Assembly (NCBI RefSeq): GCF_000372725.1
Contig: NW_005201123.1
Coordinates: 1 to 64,000 of the forward strand
Direction: 5' to 3'
Source of the DNA: Emiliania huxleyi CCMP1516
Taxonomy: Eukaryota > Haptophyta > Isochrysidales > Noelaerhabdaceae
DNA: 64,000 bases
Of this stretch, positions 50,714 to 62,484 are shown piece by piece. Below the pieces are notes generated by a model. That model did no database searches, was not told where the DNA came from, and was given only the letters and a program-made list of their open reading frames with translations. How positions within the stretch are numbered: position 1 is the stretch's first letter; every line of letters begins with the position of its first letter. A program made the translations under genes and the position numbers.

Positions 50714-53700
50714 CTATGCCACCTCGATGGCGTCGGGCACCTTGCGGCGGGTGGTGTTCGAGTTGTACGGCGTGTGCGGCACCGCGCGCCCGTCGGCGGG
50801 TGAGGAGCGGGGGCCAACGGTGGCGAGGAGGGGCATGAGGAAGAGCAAGGCCCAGAGGTAGGCGAACGTGATGGTCAGGAGGAAGAAGTAGCCAAACTTG
50901 GAGAGGAACTGCAGCTGGCACGACGCCAGCGCGAGCGCCGCGACGAAGCTGGTCAGCATGCCCCAGAAGACGGAGATGCCCATGTCGCGCAGCGCGTCGT
51001 GCGTGCGCTCGAGCGGCGAGTGCGAGGTGGACTCCATGTACGAGTGGCTGAGGTGGACGACGTAGTCGACGGCGAAGCCGGTCAGGGTCATCAGGCAAAT
51101 GGCCTCGCTGGAGCCGAGCTCCCAGCCCATCGCGACGGTGATGCCAATCACAGTGACGAGGGCGCACGCGATGGAGAGGACGGAGATGGAGGCGGCGAGG
51201 AGGTTGCGGGTGGAGAGCACGAGGACGACGAAGGCGATGCTGATGCCGATGACGACGCCGACGGTAGACATGCGCACGTACAGCTCCTGCAAAACCATGT
51301 TTATCCACTTGTTGTTGGCGAGCGGCTGTCCACCCGGGTCTTCGGCGCCCAGGGCCACCTGCGAGGGAGGGGAGACGGCGACGGTGGGACGCTTTGACGC
51401 CTTGCTTCTCGCCCAGAGCCTCTCGTCGCGGCGTCTCAGGTGAGCTCTCGGCCTGAAACGCGTCGCCGAGGGTCGTGCCGACCGCCTCGTTGATCTCGTC
51501 GACGAGGCCCTCGTAGTCGTCGTATTTCTCGCGGAGCTCTGACGCGGGAAGGAAGACGTTGTCGTTCATCTCGACGCCCATGACGACGCGAGTCCACGCG
51601 ATGAAGAGGTCGCCGTTCGCGTCGACCTCAAAGCCGACGTAGCGCGAGCAGTATTGCGCGGTGTCCCCGTCTGCGTCACGTGCGTCTATGGCGTTGCACC
51701 ATTCTTTGACCGCCGTGACCACGCCAGTGTCGGGGACGGGGAAGATCTTGCTGTGGGTGTTGCGCCAGTCTTTGAAGTCGCGCACCCAGCAGTCGATGTC
51801 CTTCTCCAGGCCGCCCTCGTCGGTTTTTCTGTCGAAGACGAGATTCGAATTCTCGAGCAGGTCGCACGCGCTCAGCAGTCCTGACTGCGCCGACTCGTCA
51901 AGGACCTATGGGACGCGTCACGGACGTGTCGTGGACGTGGCTTGGTGTGCGCCGTCCCTCCCCTCCGCACGGCCCGTCGAGCACCCAGTCGGGGCTGAAG
52001 GCGAGGCGGCCCTTGTTTTGAGGGTCAAAGAGCCGGTTGACGCCTTCCATGTCGAGCGGCTTGTCCTCAAAGCCCCACACGACGCTGAGCTTCACGGGCT
52101 CGTCCTCATTCGAAACCTCGAACTCGGCGCTCAAGTCGAAGAAGCGCTGGAACGGATGGCCGTCGGGCAAAAGCTGGGCCGCATCCTTCTGCGGCTCGAG
52201 CTGCGACGCCTGCCACGCCATCGGCGCGAGCACCGCGAGCATGATCACCACGGACGCTGCACGCGCCGGAGGGCGCCGGATGATGCTAAAGGGAAACACG
52301 TCCTCGAAGAAGGTGACGAGGCGCGGCTTGGCCACCTGGTCGGCGCCGCCGCGCTCGGCGACCGCCGTCGTCGTCTCGAGCTTCGAGGAGGAGGCGCAGA
52401 GCGCGTCGCAGCCGCCCTTGCGGCACCCCTGCTGCGTGTCCGCCGTACCGCAGCAGGCGCAGCAGAGGCCCGGCTTCATCTCGAAGTGGTTGTGGTACAG
52501 CACCATGATTGCGGTGAGAAACGTCATCACGAGCACGTAGTCGATGAAGATGACGAAGGCCGTGAAGATTCCGAACAGCTGCAGGTCGGGCACCTGCCAT
52601 GACGAGGCCGCCGTCGCGAGGAACGCGGCGCACGTCGTGAGCGACGTGATGAGCATGGCGAGGCCCGCGCGGCGGTAGACCCACGACATGCGTGTCGCCA
52701 GGTTGCGGTTGACCTCGGTACCCGCGTAGAAGGACTGTGCCGGGATGTGTCGGGGATGTCGGGGACGTGTCGGGGACATGTCGGGCGATGCCAGGGGCGT
52801 GTCGCGGACGTGTCGGGCAATGTCAGGGACGTGTGGAGTCGATGCCAGGGACCTGCTTCCACGCGTCGACAAAGACAAAGGTGTCGTCGGCGCCGATGGC
52901 GAGCACGATGTAGATGGAGAGGAAGAACTGGAACGAGAGCCACTTGATCTGCAGCACCACCGCCGTGAAGAAGACGGCGGCGCCGAAGGAAAGGAGTTGC
53001 TCGGTGAGGGTGGCAAAGGCGATCAGGAGCGAGCCGGTGTGCAGCCTGTGGCGGGGGCGGGGGGCGGGGGACGGTAACGGCGTATTTGGAGGTGTCGGTA
53101 AGCGGGGGAGTGTCTGGGGAGGTGAGGTACGCGGGGGAGTTTCTCGGAGGTATCGGCACCAGACGATGAGGAAGACGACGACGATTGGGAAAAGGGCGAG
53201 AAGGCCGTCTTGGATGGCGATTGCGAGAAGCTCGTTGAGGAGGATGTCCCCAAGAGTGATAATGGCGGACGGCTCGATCTCGTTCCACGAGAGGCGGCCG
53301 TTCTTCGAGTAGAGGCCTCGCATGTCCTCTTCCTTCCACCAGTCCGTCACCAGTTTGTCCTGGTCGTCCTTGAGGCCGCTCTCGATGTAGTTGTCGAACC
53401 CCGCCAGCGGCGCGCCTAGAGGAGAAACCGAGCCCAGATGGATGCTCCTCGCTGCAGCAGGTAGGGAGTGTGGTGGAGGAGCTACGCGAATCTGGTCGGG
53501 GTGGAGAGGGGGGGGGGGAGGGGGGCAGCGCGCCGAACTGGTAGAAGCTGCGCGTGTAGCGCGAGCGCGGGTTGTCTTCGCCGTAGGCGGAGTCGAAGAA
53601 GAAGTTGACGAGCCCGCCCGTCTGCGAGTCCGAGAGGGCCTTGCTCCCGCGCACCTAAGGTGAGACACGACAACCTTCTCCACACACCCACAAGGGCAAA

Positions 53701-55157
53701 CAAGGGATGGCGGGGCAAAACGCACAGGCAGAGCGTCTCCACGTCCGATGACAGGAGCCGCACGGCAGGTAGAGTGCAAGGCGCAGCAGCGCACTGTGTG
53801 CGTGTGAGTGTCCCGCGCACCTTTGCCACCAGCAGCTTGACCGCAGCCGCGTCCTTGGCTGTCTCCTGCCCCTCGGTTGCGCCTTCCCCGCAGCGCGTGC
53901 GCCCGTATGCCCACTGCCTGCCAATCGCCCCGTTGGGGGAGAGCTGAAGCCGCAGGTCGTTGACGGCGGTGTAGTCTGCCTCCGTGACGGTGATGTTGTT
54001 CTCATCGCTGATGGTGGCCGCGTTGTCCGTCGCGTTGCCCGTGCTGGAAGACCTGAGCTGCCACTCCATGATTATCTCGAAGTTGGGCACGTCGAAGATG
54101 GCGAGGTCGACCGACGCGGGGTCGTACGCGGGCGGGCCTGCAAACACCGTGGCGGGTGGCGCCAGCGTCTCCCTTTTCACACCGCGAGCCCCCCCGCCCC
54201 CCCCCTCCCTCTCACACCGCCAGGCAAGGGCAGCTCCGAAAGCGCAGCAGACGGCGGCGCGGCGGCGGCGGCGCGGGCGGCGGCGGCCGCCGGGCGGCGG
54301 CGGCGGCGGCGGCGGCGGCTCGAGGGGCGGCGAGGCACTCTATCTCGGCGTCTCGGCGACTCCCCCGCGCCATAAAAGAAGACGAGCGGGGTCAGAGGCG
54401 CTTTGCAAGTCGCGTCGGGCAGCACCCCGACGTCCGGCGCCTCGAAGCCTGGGCCACTCCGGAGGCAATACTGGTCGTAGTCTTTGGTTTCCATCAGCTC
54501 GACATGCATCCGGCAGAGCTCGGCGAGGCCCGCCTCGGAGAAGGAGTCGCCCCCGTCCTCGCGCGCGCCAAAGGAGAAGATCGCGTCGCCCAGCGACTCG
54601 GTCTGCTGGTCCTGCTCCGACGACAGCTCACGGCCCCGCTCGAAGGCAGTGTCGCCAGCTCCGGCACGGCCGACGTCGGCGCCATCGAAGCGCGCGGCGG
54701 CGCGCTCGAGGTGCTGCACCCCCGAGGACGAGAGGAAGCGATGCGCGCCCGTGGTGGCGCTCGGCGCGGTGAAGCGGGCGGAGAGGGCGCGGCGGCGGGT
54801 GCGGAGCGCAAAGTTCTCCTCCGACCGATCCATCGCCATGAGGACCGCGTCCGTCTGCTGCGAGATCTCATGGTAGACGGGGTAGTCCTGCTGGGGAAGG
54901 ATGTCGCTGAGCTCCCAACCTGCTCCTCCGATGCCGCGCAGCAAGTACGCCCAACCGGCGACTGTGAGGAGGATGGCGAGCGTGACGGAGCCGAGCGCGG
55001 TGAGGCAGGGGCGCCGCACGATGCATGAGACGATGCGCAGCGGAGGCTTGACCTGAAGCGAGAGGGGGCAGGGATGGAGCGTGCAGGACCGGGAGACGCG
55101 AGGCGTTTTGCACACCGTGTCGGCCGTGGGCTTGATGTCTCTGAAACAGCCCCGCAT
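50714..55157 (-). CDS. Patched/Dispatched-type RND transporter-like membrane protein
   Basis: Eight exons close in phase to 1175 residues: 55157-54371, 54137-53821, 53654-53534, 53415-53154, 53045-52853, 52734-51985, 51905-51453, 51358-50714. A first membrane span (about residues 47-69) precedes a large lumenal loop. The sterol-sensing-like block ends in IVLAIGADDTFVFVDAWKQ (near residue 550); a second loop follows PFSIIRRPPARAASVVIMLA; the last five spans include GFAVDYVVHLSHSY (near residue 1058). The two GADD/GxxxDY motifs hold the acidic residues that couple ion flow in RND proteins. Relatives move sterols or lipids or release lipid-anchored proteins; the cargo here is unknown. Six of seven introns start with GT or GC; intron 4 (53153-53046) seems to start with AT. 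The start ATG at 55157 precedes a short basic N-terminus. Confidence 0.87.
52745..52840. repeat. 11-bp tandem repeat (GTGTCGGGGAC) in RND intron 5
   Basis: Units GTGTCGGGGAC, GTGTCGGGCAA and relatives repeat about eight times. The motif is nearly that of ClpS intron 2 (9820-9970). Confidence 0.75.
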
Positions 55158-55204
55158 CGTAACCGGAGCGTTGGTCGGAGCCAACCAAGGTGCAGAAGGT
55201 GGTC

Positions 55205-55400
55205 GGCGCTCGAAGGGGGGTGCTGAGATATTTCGCTGGCGCCGTTCATGCTGCCCGTCACCAATGAATCTGCACCTCAAGCTCGGGGAGTGGGCAACGC
55301 CCGGCATCGAATGGAAACGCCCCAGTTTTGGCTTTTCTTTCGCGAACAAGGACCTGCAACGGACCATCGGCGCCTGCAGAGACCCAAGAGGCGCTCGGAC
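55205..55400 (+). repeat. Dispersed repeat family I, copy 1 (others at 56236-56332 and 60775-60892)
   Basis: Shared blocks are GCGCTCGAAGG, TTTCGCTGGCGCCGTTCATG, GGGAGTGGGCAACGCCCGGC, TCGAATGGAAACGC and ACGGACCATCGGCGCCTGCA, then GAGACCCAAGAGGCGCTCG. Copy 2 lacks the middle part; copy 3 lacks the start. Confidence 0.8.
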
Positions 55401-55554
55401 ACACTTGAACGAAACACCGTAACATTTTTGCCCGGCCGCGCGCAGCGCTAATCGGGCGTCCTTTGCTCCTCCGCGAGCTGCTAAGGGGCCCAAAAAAGTC
55501 GGAAAGAGATGCACTCGAAGATGCAGTCGAGCCTCGTTCGAAGAATGGCCGCAG

Positions 55555-55840
55555 CGCCGGCGCGCAGCGCCACGCCGCCAGGCGTCCGCCGGAGGCTCCC
55601 CGGCCGACACACCCCGGCAAGCTTGCCGCGCGCAGCGCCCCGCGCCGCAGGCCCGCCGGAGGCTCCCCGGCCGACACACCCCGGCTGCTCTCGCGGGCGC
55701 GGGAGCGCCGGCGCGCCCGCGCCACGCCACTAGGCGTCCGCCGGGGGCTCTCGCTGCGGCCACACCCCGGCAAGCTTGCCGCGCGCAGCGCCCCGCGCCG
55801 CAGGCCCGCCGGAGGCTCCCCGGCCGACACACCCCGGCCG
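55555..55840 (+). repeat. Tandem and mosaic GC-rich repeats
   Basis: GCCGGAGGCTCCCCGGCCGA occurs three times and CAAGCTTGCCGCGCGCAGCG twice, shuffled with GCGCCACGCC...AGGCGTCCGCCGG pieces. The order suggests local rearrangement or assembly problems. Confidence 0.7.
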
Positions 55841-55889
55841 TATTCGCTCGTCCACTCCTCGCCCTTCTCGCGCCGCTCTTGCGCACCTC

Positions 55890-56235
55890 TTGCGCCCCCC
55901 TTTTTTCCCCCGGGGCCGAAAAAATTTTGGCAGGTTTTCCCCGGCCCCGGGCACGGTCCCGGGCCAGTTTTTTTTCGAGCCCGCCCCCTTCCCCCCTTTA
56001 AGGGGGGAAAAATCTTTTTTTTAAAAATTTGTGCAATAAATTTTGGGGGGTTTTTTGTCCCCCCCCCCCCCCCTTTCCACCACCCCCTTCCAATTGGCAG
56101 CCTAGGTTCCCGTGGCCAAACCCTGCCCCGCTTTGTTCGGCCCCCCTGCCCCCCCCCCCCCCCCCTCCCCCCCGCTTTCCCGCGCGCGTACGCCGCGGCG
56201 CACTCCGTGCCGTTCCAGCCCCCCCCCCCTCCCCC
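55890..56235. other. Anomalous homopolymer-rich stretch, possible assembly artefact
   Basis: The sequence is made of doubled and lengthened homopolymers (GGGGCCGAAAAAATTTTGGC, TTTAAGGGGGGAAAAATC, runs of more than 10 C). No other part of the window looks like this. It resembles badly called low-quality read ends more than genomic DNA. It lies between copies 1 and 2 of repeat family I, where mis-joining is easy. Confidence 0.55.
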
Positions 56236-56561
56236 GTTGGCGCTCGAAGGAGGTTGCTGAGATTTTTCGCTGGCGCCGTTCATGGTGGAACGGACCATCG
56301 GCGCCTGCAGAGACCCAAGAGGCGCTCGATGGGAATGAAATTTTTTTGGCATTTTTCCAAAACCCTCAAGGGGGTGGAGTTCGCCGTCGGGACAGGACGC
56401 GTCAACGATCGCCGCCACGATCCCCTCACCGATTCGAGGCGGCTTTGCTGGCTCTGTGCTGGCGATGCACAGGTTGCTCCTCTACGCTCTCGCTGCCATG
56501 AACGGCGGTCCCTTCTCGTCCGACCCAGTGGTGCAAGAGGACTACATTTCACCTCTTCCCG

Positions 56562-57278
56562 GTGCTGCGTCGCAGCCTCATGGCCGTCCACGCATCCGGC
56601 CGATCAAAGCACAGCGCCGTCCCGTGGCGTCCGGAGATGGATGCCTTCGTGCTGCTGCGCCACGTCCGAGACGGCATCTCGTTGCCAAAGGTGGCAGAGC
56701 AGTGGCCGTTTGAATCCGCCACCAAACGAAGCAAAGATGCAATCAAGTGGCGATGGAAAAAGGTTCTCAAAAGACTCGACGCTCTCGACGACCTCCGACT
56801 GATCTGTGGATCCTGCGACGAGCGCGAGGAGGCGGAGACGCAGCTGAACACCGAGGCAAGCCTGCAGCCGTGGGTCGAGGACGCTCTCGTGAAGCTGCAC
56901 GCGCGAAAAAACGTGTCGATGAACTCAAACTACACTCCGTGGACGCTCGAGGAGGACCGCCTACTGCTGCACTCGTACCAGAGCGGCGCGAAGATCAACG
57001 AGATCCGCGTCGGTGCCCGCAGCTACAAGTCCATCGAAATGCCAGCTACGCCGCTTCAGAACGTCACGCCACTGGTACGCGACGCGCACCACAAGAGCCG
57101 CTGCGACCCGGAGGCGCCATATCAGGACCTGCAGAACGACATCTGGACGCCGATCGACTCGACCCTCGCTCTACCGCCGTGCGCGCAGATCGACTGGATT
57201 CGCGGCGTCGCAAAGGTGCCTCCCTTATCCTGTTCGCCTGCACGCGCGCGTGATCATTCGGCTAACTCCAACGACTAG
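56562..57278 (+). CDS. Myb/SANT-like DNA-binding protein, possibly incomplete
   Basis: A frame of 238 residues. Two Trp-spaced helical segments look like Myb/SANT units: VPWRPEMDAFVLLRHVRDGI with KRSKDAIKWRWKKVLKRLD, and YTPWTLEEDRLLLHSYQSGA with INEIRVGARSYKSIE. Between them is an acidic helix (SCDEREEAETQLN). Myb/SANT domains bind DNA or histone tails. Downstream, GTCGCAAAGGTGCCTCCC at about 57208 looks like a splice donor, so the real C-terminus may differ; a second frame stays open to 57561. The upstream start is unsure because a repeat (56236-56332) lies nearby. Confidence 0.5.
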   Translation: MLRRSLMAVHASGRSKHSAVPWRPEMDAFVLLRHVRDGISLPKVAEQWPFESATKRSKDAIKWRWKKVLKRLDALDDLRLICGSCDEREEAETQLNTEASLQPWVEDALVKLHARKNVSMNSNYTPWTLEEDRLLLHSYQSGAKINEIRVGARSYKSIEMPATPLQNVTPLVRDAHHKSRCDPEAPYQDLQNDIWTPIDSTLALPPCAQIDWIRGVAKVPPLSCSPARARDHSANSND

Positions 57279-57561
57279 TGAAGCCATACCCTCCCAAATT
57301 CGCATCTCCTCCGTCATTCATCACCCAATCATATCAGACCCCACCGTCCCCGAGATTTCTTCAGCTTACGTCACTGGCCTCGCGACCGACGGCAGCGCCG
57401 AGCTAGACCCAGACGGCCTCCCAACATACTCCTCCGCTACTGACACTATCTCTCTCTTCGCCATCCCGCCCCACCTCACTCAAACGGCGCGCTGCGCTGA
57501 CAGTCCTGAGCCTATACACGCCTACACACCACGCGGCACGCGCACACGTATTGCAGTCTAG

Positions 57562-58094
57562 TTATCAGCACTAAATCACTGTCGCTATCTTAGGAACGTA
57601 GCGGCAACCCACACCTCCACTTCTGCCGATCTCTCTCGCGTACTTCCTCCATGCCTTCACCATCGCTTATCCCGACACTTCTCTCCACCTGCCACCCTCC
57701 CCACCGCCACCGCCCTTGCCGCCGCCCTCTCCGCCCCCCCCAACACCGACGTCACGATCTCCGCCATCCCCGAGCCCAAATCCTGCAAAGGTGGGGACGT
57801 GTCTGTCCTTGACCCAGCCCTAGCTTGGGATGTCCGTTTTATTTTCCAGCTGGTGCAGTTCGTAGTCGCGCAGCGACGCGGGCGCGCGGGTGCGCGGCAG
57901 CCTCGGCAACCGAGGCGACAGTGGCGAGCAGGGGCGAGCAGGGGTCAGAGCAGTGCGGCGCGCCGGATTTTCAAGGCGGGCTGGGAATGCTGCGCTCCCA
58001 CGCCACCCCCCGCGAGCCCCCGACCGCCCGACGGCGCCGACCCCGCGAATTCATCGCTCATCGGGACGCGGGGGCTCTCTCGGCTCTACGGACG
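57562..58094. other. Pyrimidine-rich intergenic stretch
   Basis: No domain is recognised. 57650-57780 is rich in CCACC/CCGCC; a possible exon begins after CTGCAAAG at 57790, but it leads into frames with no similarity to anything I know. Confidence 0.3.
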
Positions 58095-58305
58095 GCCTAC
58101 GGGACCGGCCCCAGCTTCGGCTGAGGGCTGAGGTAGAGCCCGACAAGCTGCCGAGCCCGAAGGAGGTGGGCGCGGGAAGGTGGGTGGTCCTCACCCCGGC
58201 GGCCCGCGCACGCACGCCGTCTGAGCCTAGCGCAGCGCGAACTCGCTCTGGGCCTAGCGCAGCGCGAGATTTGCGCAGCAACCCGGCCGGGCCACGCGAC
58301 CCACA
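58095..58305 (+). repeat. Dispersed repeat family G, copy 2
   Basis: Partner of 28977-29200. It ends about 80 bp before the start codon of the SYLF-UBA gene, so it probably contributes its promoter or 5' untranslated region. Confidence 0.8.
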
Positions 58306-58387
58306 CTTATTTCTTTTTGAGAGCGGACTGCTCGGATATCCACCTCTGTGAGAACTGCTTGCTCTCTCGCTCAAAGCAATCGGAGCC

Positions 58388-59341
58388 ATGACATCCCTCA
58401 AGGGCCAGATCAAGCAGAGCCTCGAGTCTCTCAACAGCATGACCAACGCCGCTGAGTTCGACAAGGGCATCCCCGTCGAGCTGATCCAACGCTGCTCGGG
58501 CATCGTCTTCATGACGGAAGTCAAGGCGGGCTTCGTGTGGTCCGGGTCCGTCTCGGGTGGTATCCTCATCGCGAAGCTCCCAAACGGTGGCGGCTGGAGT
58601 GCGCCGTCGTCGCTCGGCAGCGGCGGGATGGGGTTCGGCTTCCAGGTCGGAGCGCAGAAGACGGACACCATCATTCTTCTGTTCGGCACCCTTGCCGTGA
58701 GCACCTTTGCCAGCGCGGGCCAGGTCAAGTTTGGCGGCGACCTCTCCGTCTCCGCCGGCCCGGTCGGTCGGTCGCTCGCAGCAGACGCGAGGCTCGGCAC
58801 GGGAGGCTTCACGGGCTGCCTGAGCTACTCGCAGTCGCAGGGGCTGTTTGGCGGCGTCTCACTGACGGGCGCGGTGCTCATCACGCGCTCAAAAGACAAC
58901 GAGGAGTTTTATCAGAGGCCGGTCACGTCCAAGCAGCTCATCTCGGGCGAGGTGCCGCAAGACTGTCACTGCTCCCCACCCACCCACGCGCACCAAGCCC
59001 TTGCACTTTGAATCCCAGTGATTGCCCACCCAAGCCCACCCATGCGTGTGACCTCACCTCACCAGGTGCCGCCACCAGCCGAAGCGGCCTCCCTCTACGC
59101 CGCGCTCGACGACCTGATCAAGCAAGCGCCGCCGCCGCCGCCGCCACCACCACCCGCGGGCCACGATCAATACGCGCGGTCGCAGGAACCACCAACCAAC
59201 CCGGCGGCCGAGTCGGCCCTCGTCGAGATGGGGTTTGCGCTCGCTGACGCGAGGGAGGCGCTCTACCGCTCGGGGAACGACATTGCTGCCGCGGCGGCAC
59301 TGCTGGCCGACCGCGCTGCCACGACACACAGTCGTTTCTAG
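58388..59341 (+). CDS. SYLF-domain lipid-binding protein with C-terminal UBA domain
   Basis: Two exons, 58388-58951 and 59066-59341, close in phase to 279 residues. Residues 1-185 are a SYLF (Ysc84/SH3YL1) domain: IPVELIQRCSGIVFMTEVKA, GFVWSGSVSGGILIAKLPNG, GWSAPSSLGSGGMGFGFQVG and LSYSQSQGLFGGVSLTGAVL. SYLF domains bind phosphoinositides and actin-linked endocytic membranes. After a polyproline linker the C-terminus ESALVEMGFALADAREALYR...NDIAAAAALLAD is a UBA domain, which binds ubiquitin. The intron is GT-AG and starts GTGCCGCAAG, almost the same as the second exon start GTGCCGCCAC. The ATG at 58388 fits the family start. Confidence 0.9.
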
Positions 59342-61009
59342 TAGCAGCGGGGTGCGCCCGATAGCGCCCTGGACCCAAACTGCCGCTCGGCTTCGCCCTC
59401 GTCCGGCGCACTGCCCTCTCCCTCTAGCGCCCCCTCCCCTCCTCCTCACTCTGTCTAGTAGAGCTCCGAGTGTTCAGTACGAAGGCCCTTGTGCCCAGTG
59501 TCTACCGTTATAGAGTCCTACATGACGCGCGATGCAGGATGCTGCGGCAACCGAAATGCACGCATGGGCATGCTGTCGAGTGTCGTGTGCGACGATGATC
59601 GATGTATCTTGTATCAGCTCCGTAATTGGTAGTTAATGTGACCTCCTAATAAAAATGCCTACGCGCACGACACTTACACACTCGAACCAGTCAGTGGTGG
59701 TGGGGGTGGGTGGTGCAGCTGCAGGGGGCAAGGCCAAGGGGGTGTGGGGTTGAGCTTGAGGCTCAGTTGCTCACGGCTCAGATACGCGTCATGCACGACC
59801 CATGGGCATGCGAGCCGGGAGGGGGAGGAGGAGGAGAGAGAAACTCCGCACCGCCTCCGTCACACACAAACGCGCATGCCCGCGCCGCTGACAGGAGTCG
59901 CGAAGCGTGTCGCCGAGCAGCGGCGGCCGGCGCCATCGGCAGCGGCGGCACGGCGCGCTGCGTCTCAGCTCATCGATCGTGCGCCCGCTCTCCAACGTCG
60001 CCGAGATCCCTGCCTCGCCTGCCAGGAGCGGCGTCGAGCTCCTGCTGGGCAGGTGCGCGGGTAGAGCTCTCCACCATACTCTGCCGCGATCCCGGCTGCT
60101 GCGAGCACGGCGCCGCCCGGTGCGCGCGACATGACCCCTGCCGTTCCCGCGCACGCAGGTCGCCGAGGAGGATGTGAAGTGCCAATGCGAAAGCACGACA
60201 TATGAGCGCGCGCCCGCCGCCGCCATGCAGCCCCGCCCCTTCCCGCCGTCGATTTCGTCGCCGTCCGTGCGCGCGCCGCCGTTCACTCCGCCGCCGCCGT
60301 CGCCCCCACTTCCGCCGCCCCCGATTTGCGCCTCGCCGCCGCCGCCGTTCTCCTTCTTCCCGCCGCCCGCGCTTCCCTCAGTCGCGCGCGCGCGGCTCGC
60401 CTGCGTCGCCGCCGCCCCCCCTCTCGCCGCCGCTCCCCTCACAGCCTCGTACAAGGGTGCCGCCGTCGGCGCCACAGCCCCCGCTCGCTCAAACGGTGAC
60501 CCTACCCCATCCCCCTCGGTAATGCCCCACCTTCTTCAGAACCAAATCCTCACCCCCCCCCCCCCACTGCTCCCCGAATCAGGTGCCATCGCCTCGTTTC
60601 CGTCGGATGAATTATGTGGAATCGTACCCCTCGGTGGTTTCCAAACCTATTCAAAAATGGACGCTTACAGAAATCGGCAAAAGACGACTAGGCTCTGGGC
60701 CGTGAGCTGCGCAGTGTGCGAGAAGAGCGGCGGCGTAGTGTAGAGCGGTCGAGAGAGGAGTTGGCAAGACCTCCTCGGGGAGTGGGCAACGCCCGGCATC
60801 GAATGGAAACGCAGTTTTGGCTTTTCTTTAGCGAACAAGGACCTGCAACGGACCATCGGCGCCTGCAGAGACCCAAGAGGCGCTCGACGTCATTTTTTCT
60901 CTTTGCTGGCACGCCGTCTGAGTAGCTGTGCTGCCCCAGTGCTGCCCCCGGGAGGGAGGCCAGGGAGGCGGCGTAGCCGAAGAGCCGGGGTTCCGCCTCG
61001 GAGGTGCGC
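59342..61009. other. Poorly resolved region: possible proline-rich exons and repeat family I
   Basis: 60168-60600 has an open frame, VAEEDVKCQCESTTYERAPA followed by long Pro/Ser runs, with a good intron end before it (CGCACGCAG). An upstream exon around 59880-60053 could join it, but frames conflict. 60775-60892 is copy 3 of repeat family I. I cannot name a product. Confidence 0.3.
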
Positions 61010-62138
61010 ATGAGGCAGCACAAAACGCCCTCCGCCAAGACCGTCCTGCAGAGGTGCGTGTCGAAGGCTGTGGAGCAGAGGCTCGACGCGTGGGTGGCCG
61101 CCAAGCGCCGGCGGGACTGGTCGACCGCAGACGCCATCCGGGATGAGTTGCAGCAGGAGGGCGTGAGTTGCGAGGAGGCGCCTGCGCGCCCCCCCTCCCC
61201 TTCGTCGGAGCCTCGCTGAGCCCCGACCCCGCTGCAGCAGATGAGGCCCGACAGAGGCAAGCCGAACTTTAGCAACAGACAACCTTTGGGCGCTTCCGCG
61301 CGCCGCGAGAGGCCTGAGCATCTCTTTGGCGACCCGGCGCCAGGGCGGGTGGGGGAGCCGGAGGAGCCTGCGGCCGGCGAGGGCGGCGGCGAGGGCGAGG
61401 GCGGCGGCGGGGGCGGCGGGGGCGGCGAGGGCGGTGGCGAGGCCCGCGCAGGCGAAGAGGGCGGCGAGCAGGGTGAGGGCGGCGAGGGCGGCGGAAACGG
61501 CGAGGGCGGTGCGGGCGGCAGCAGCGGCGCATCGAGCGGGGCGGAGGCGCCGCCGGCAGCAGCCCGGGAGACGCGCCCGGCGCCATTCAACCCCTACCGG
61601 GAGGCGCGTCCGACTCGCACCCCCACGCCGTGGGTTCCTAGCAAGTTATATCCGGCTCGCCCCGACGGCAGCGCTGGAGGTGGCGACGTGCGATGGAAGG
61701 TGCGTGGATCTCCCTCTCCACCCCCACCCCCCACCCCCCACCCGCAAAGGCCACGTGCATACCCACGCCCCACCGTGACACTCCACCCTTTCCGCTCCAT
61801 ACCCTTTTCCCGCGCGCGCAGGTCATCTTTGACCTGAATTCGCCCGCCGACGCGTCCACCGTGGCCGACCTGCTGCATCGCGCTGGCGTCCGTCCACCCG
61901 CTCGCCTCAGATGGGGGCGCATGATCTGCGTCTCTTCACGGTGCCGGCCTGAATAGGCGCCGCGCAAGTCCTCGTGATGGAGGCTGTGAATAGAAGAGCT
62001 GTGAATAGAAGAGCTGTGAATAGGCGCCGCGCAAGTCCTCGTGATGGAGTCGGCGCCACATGCGCGGCCGAGCCGCACGCCTTCGCCCCCGCCATGCCGC
62101 GCCGCCCCCGCCGGAGCCAGCGTCGGCGGCGGCAGCGT

Positions 62139-62193
<55 letters not shown>

Positions 62194-62484
62194 GGCGGCG
62201 GTGGCGAGCCCCTGCTGGTGCGGCGCGCGTCGTGGGATGCACAAGACTACAGCCGCCGCCGGAGCGACTCCATGCATCCCAGCGCCCCGCAGCCCGACGC
62301 TCGGCGCGAGCGCCTGTCCGCCCCCGTCGAAACTCGGGAAGACTACGAGCGCCGCCGCGAGCGGTGGCACGACGAGCGCTCGCGCGAACGCGACCACTAC
62401 GACGAGCGCGGACACGGCGCGGCACACCCTCACCCGTGGCGGCGCGGCGACGAGCGGGACTCGCACCCGCGGGAGCGCCGCTAG
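61010..62484 (+). CDS. Gly-rich and Arg-rich protein with an IRDEL helical motif, unknown
   Basis: Exons 61010-61156, 61241-61699, 61822-61879 and 62024-62484 close in phase to 374 residues. The first exon has RLDAWVAAKRRRDWSTADAI followed by RDEL, the helical pattern (basic, then DW/DF, AD, IRDEL) found at the end of cysteinyl-tRNA synthetases and in some plastid proteins. Then come a Gly/Glu-rich spacer, VIFDLNSPADASTVADLLHR, another Gly run and a C-terminus rich in Arg-Asp/Glu (YERRRERWHDERSRERDHYD), like RS-type nuclear proteins. Function unknown; RNA binding is a guess. Introns start with GA, GT and GC. The last intron (61880-62023) contains a complete extra copy of the last exon's first 26 bases. 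A missing 5' exon is possible. Confidence 0.6.

Noticed and set aside
51661..52602. Plus-strand frame of 313 codons
   Set aside because: Antisense to exons 6 and 7 of the RND gene, whose membrane segments and GADD motifs support the minus strand.
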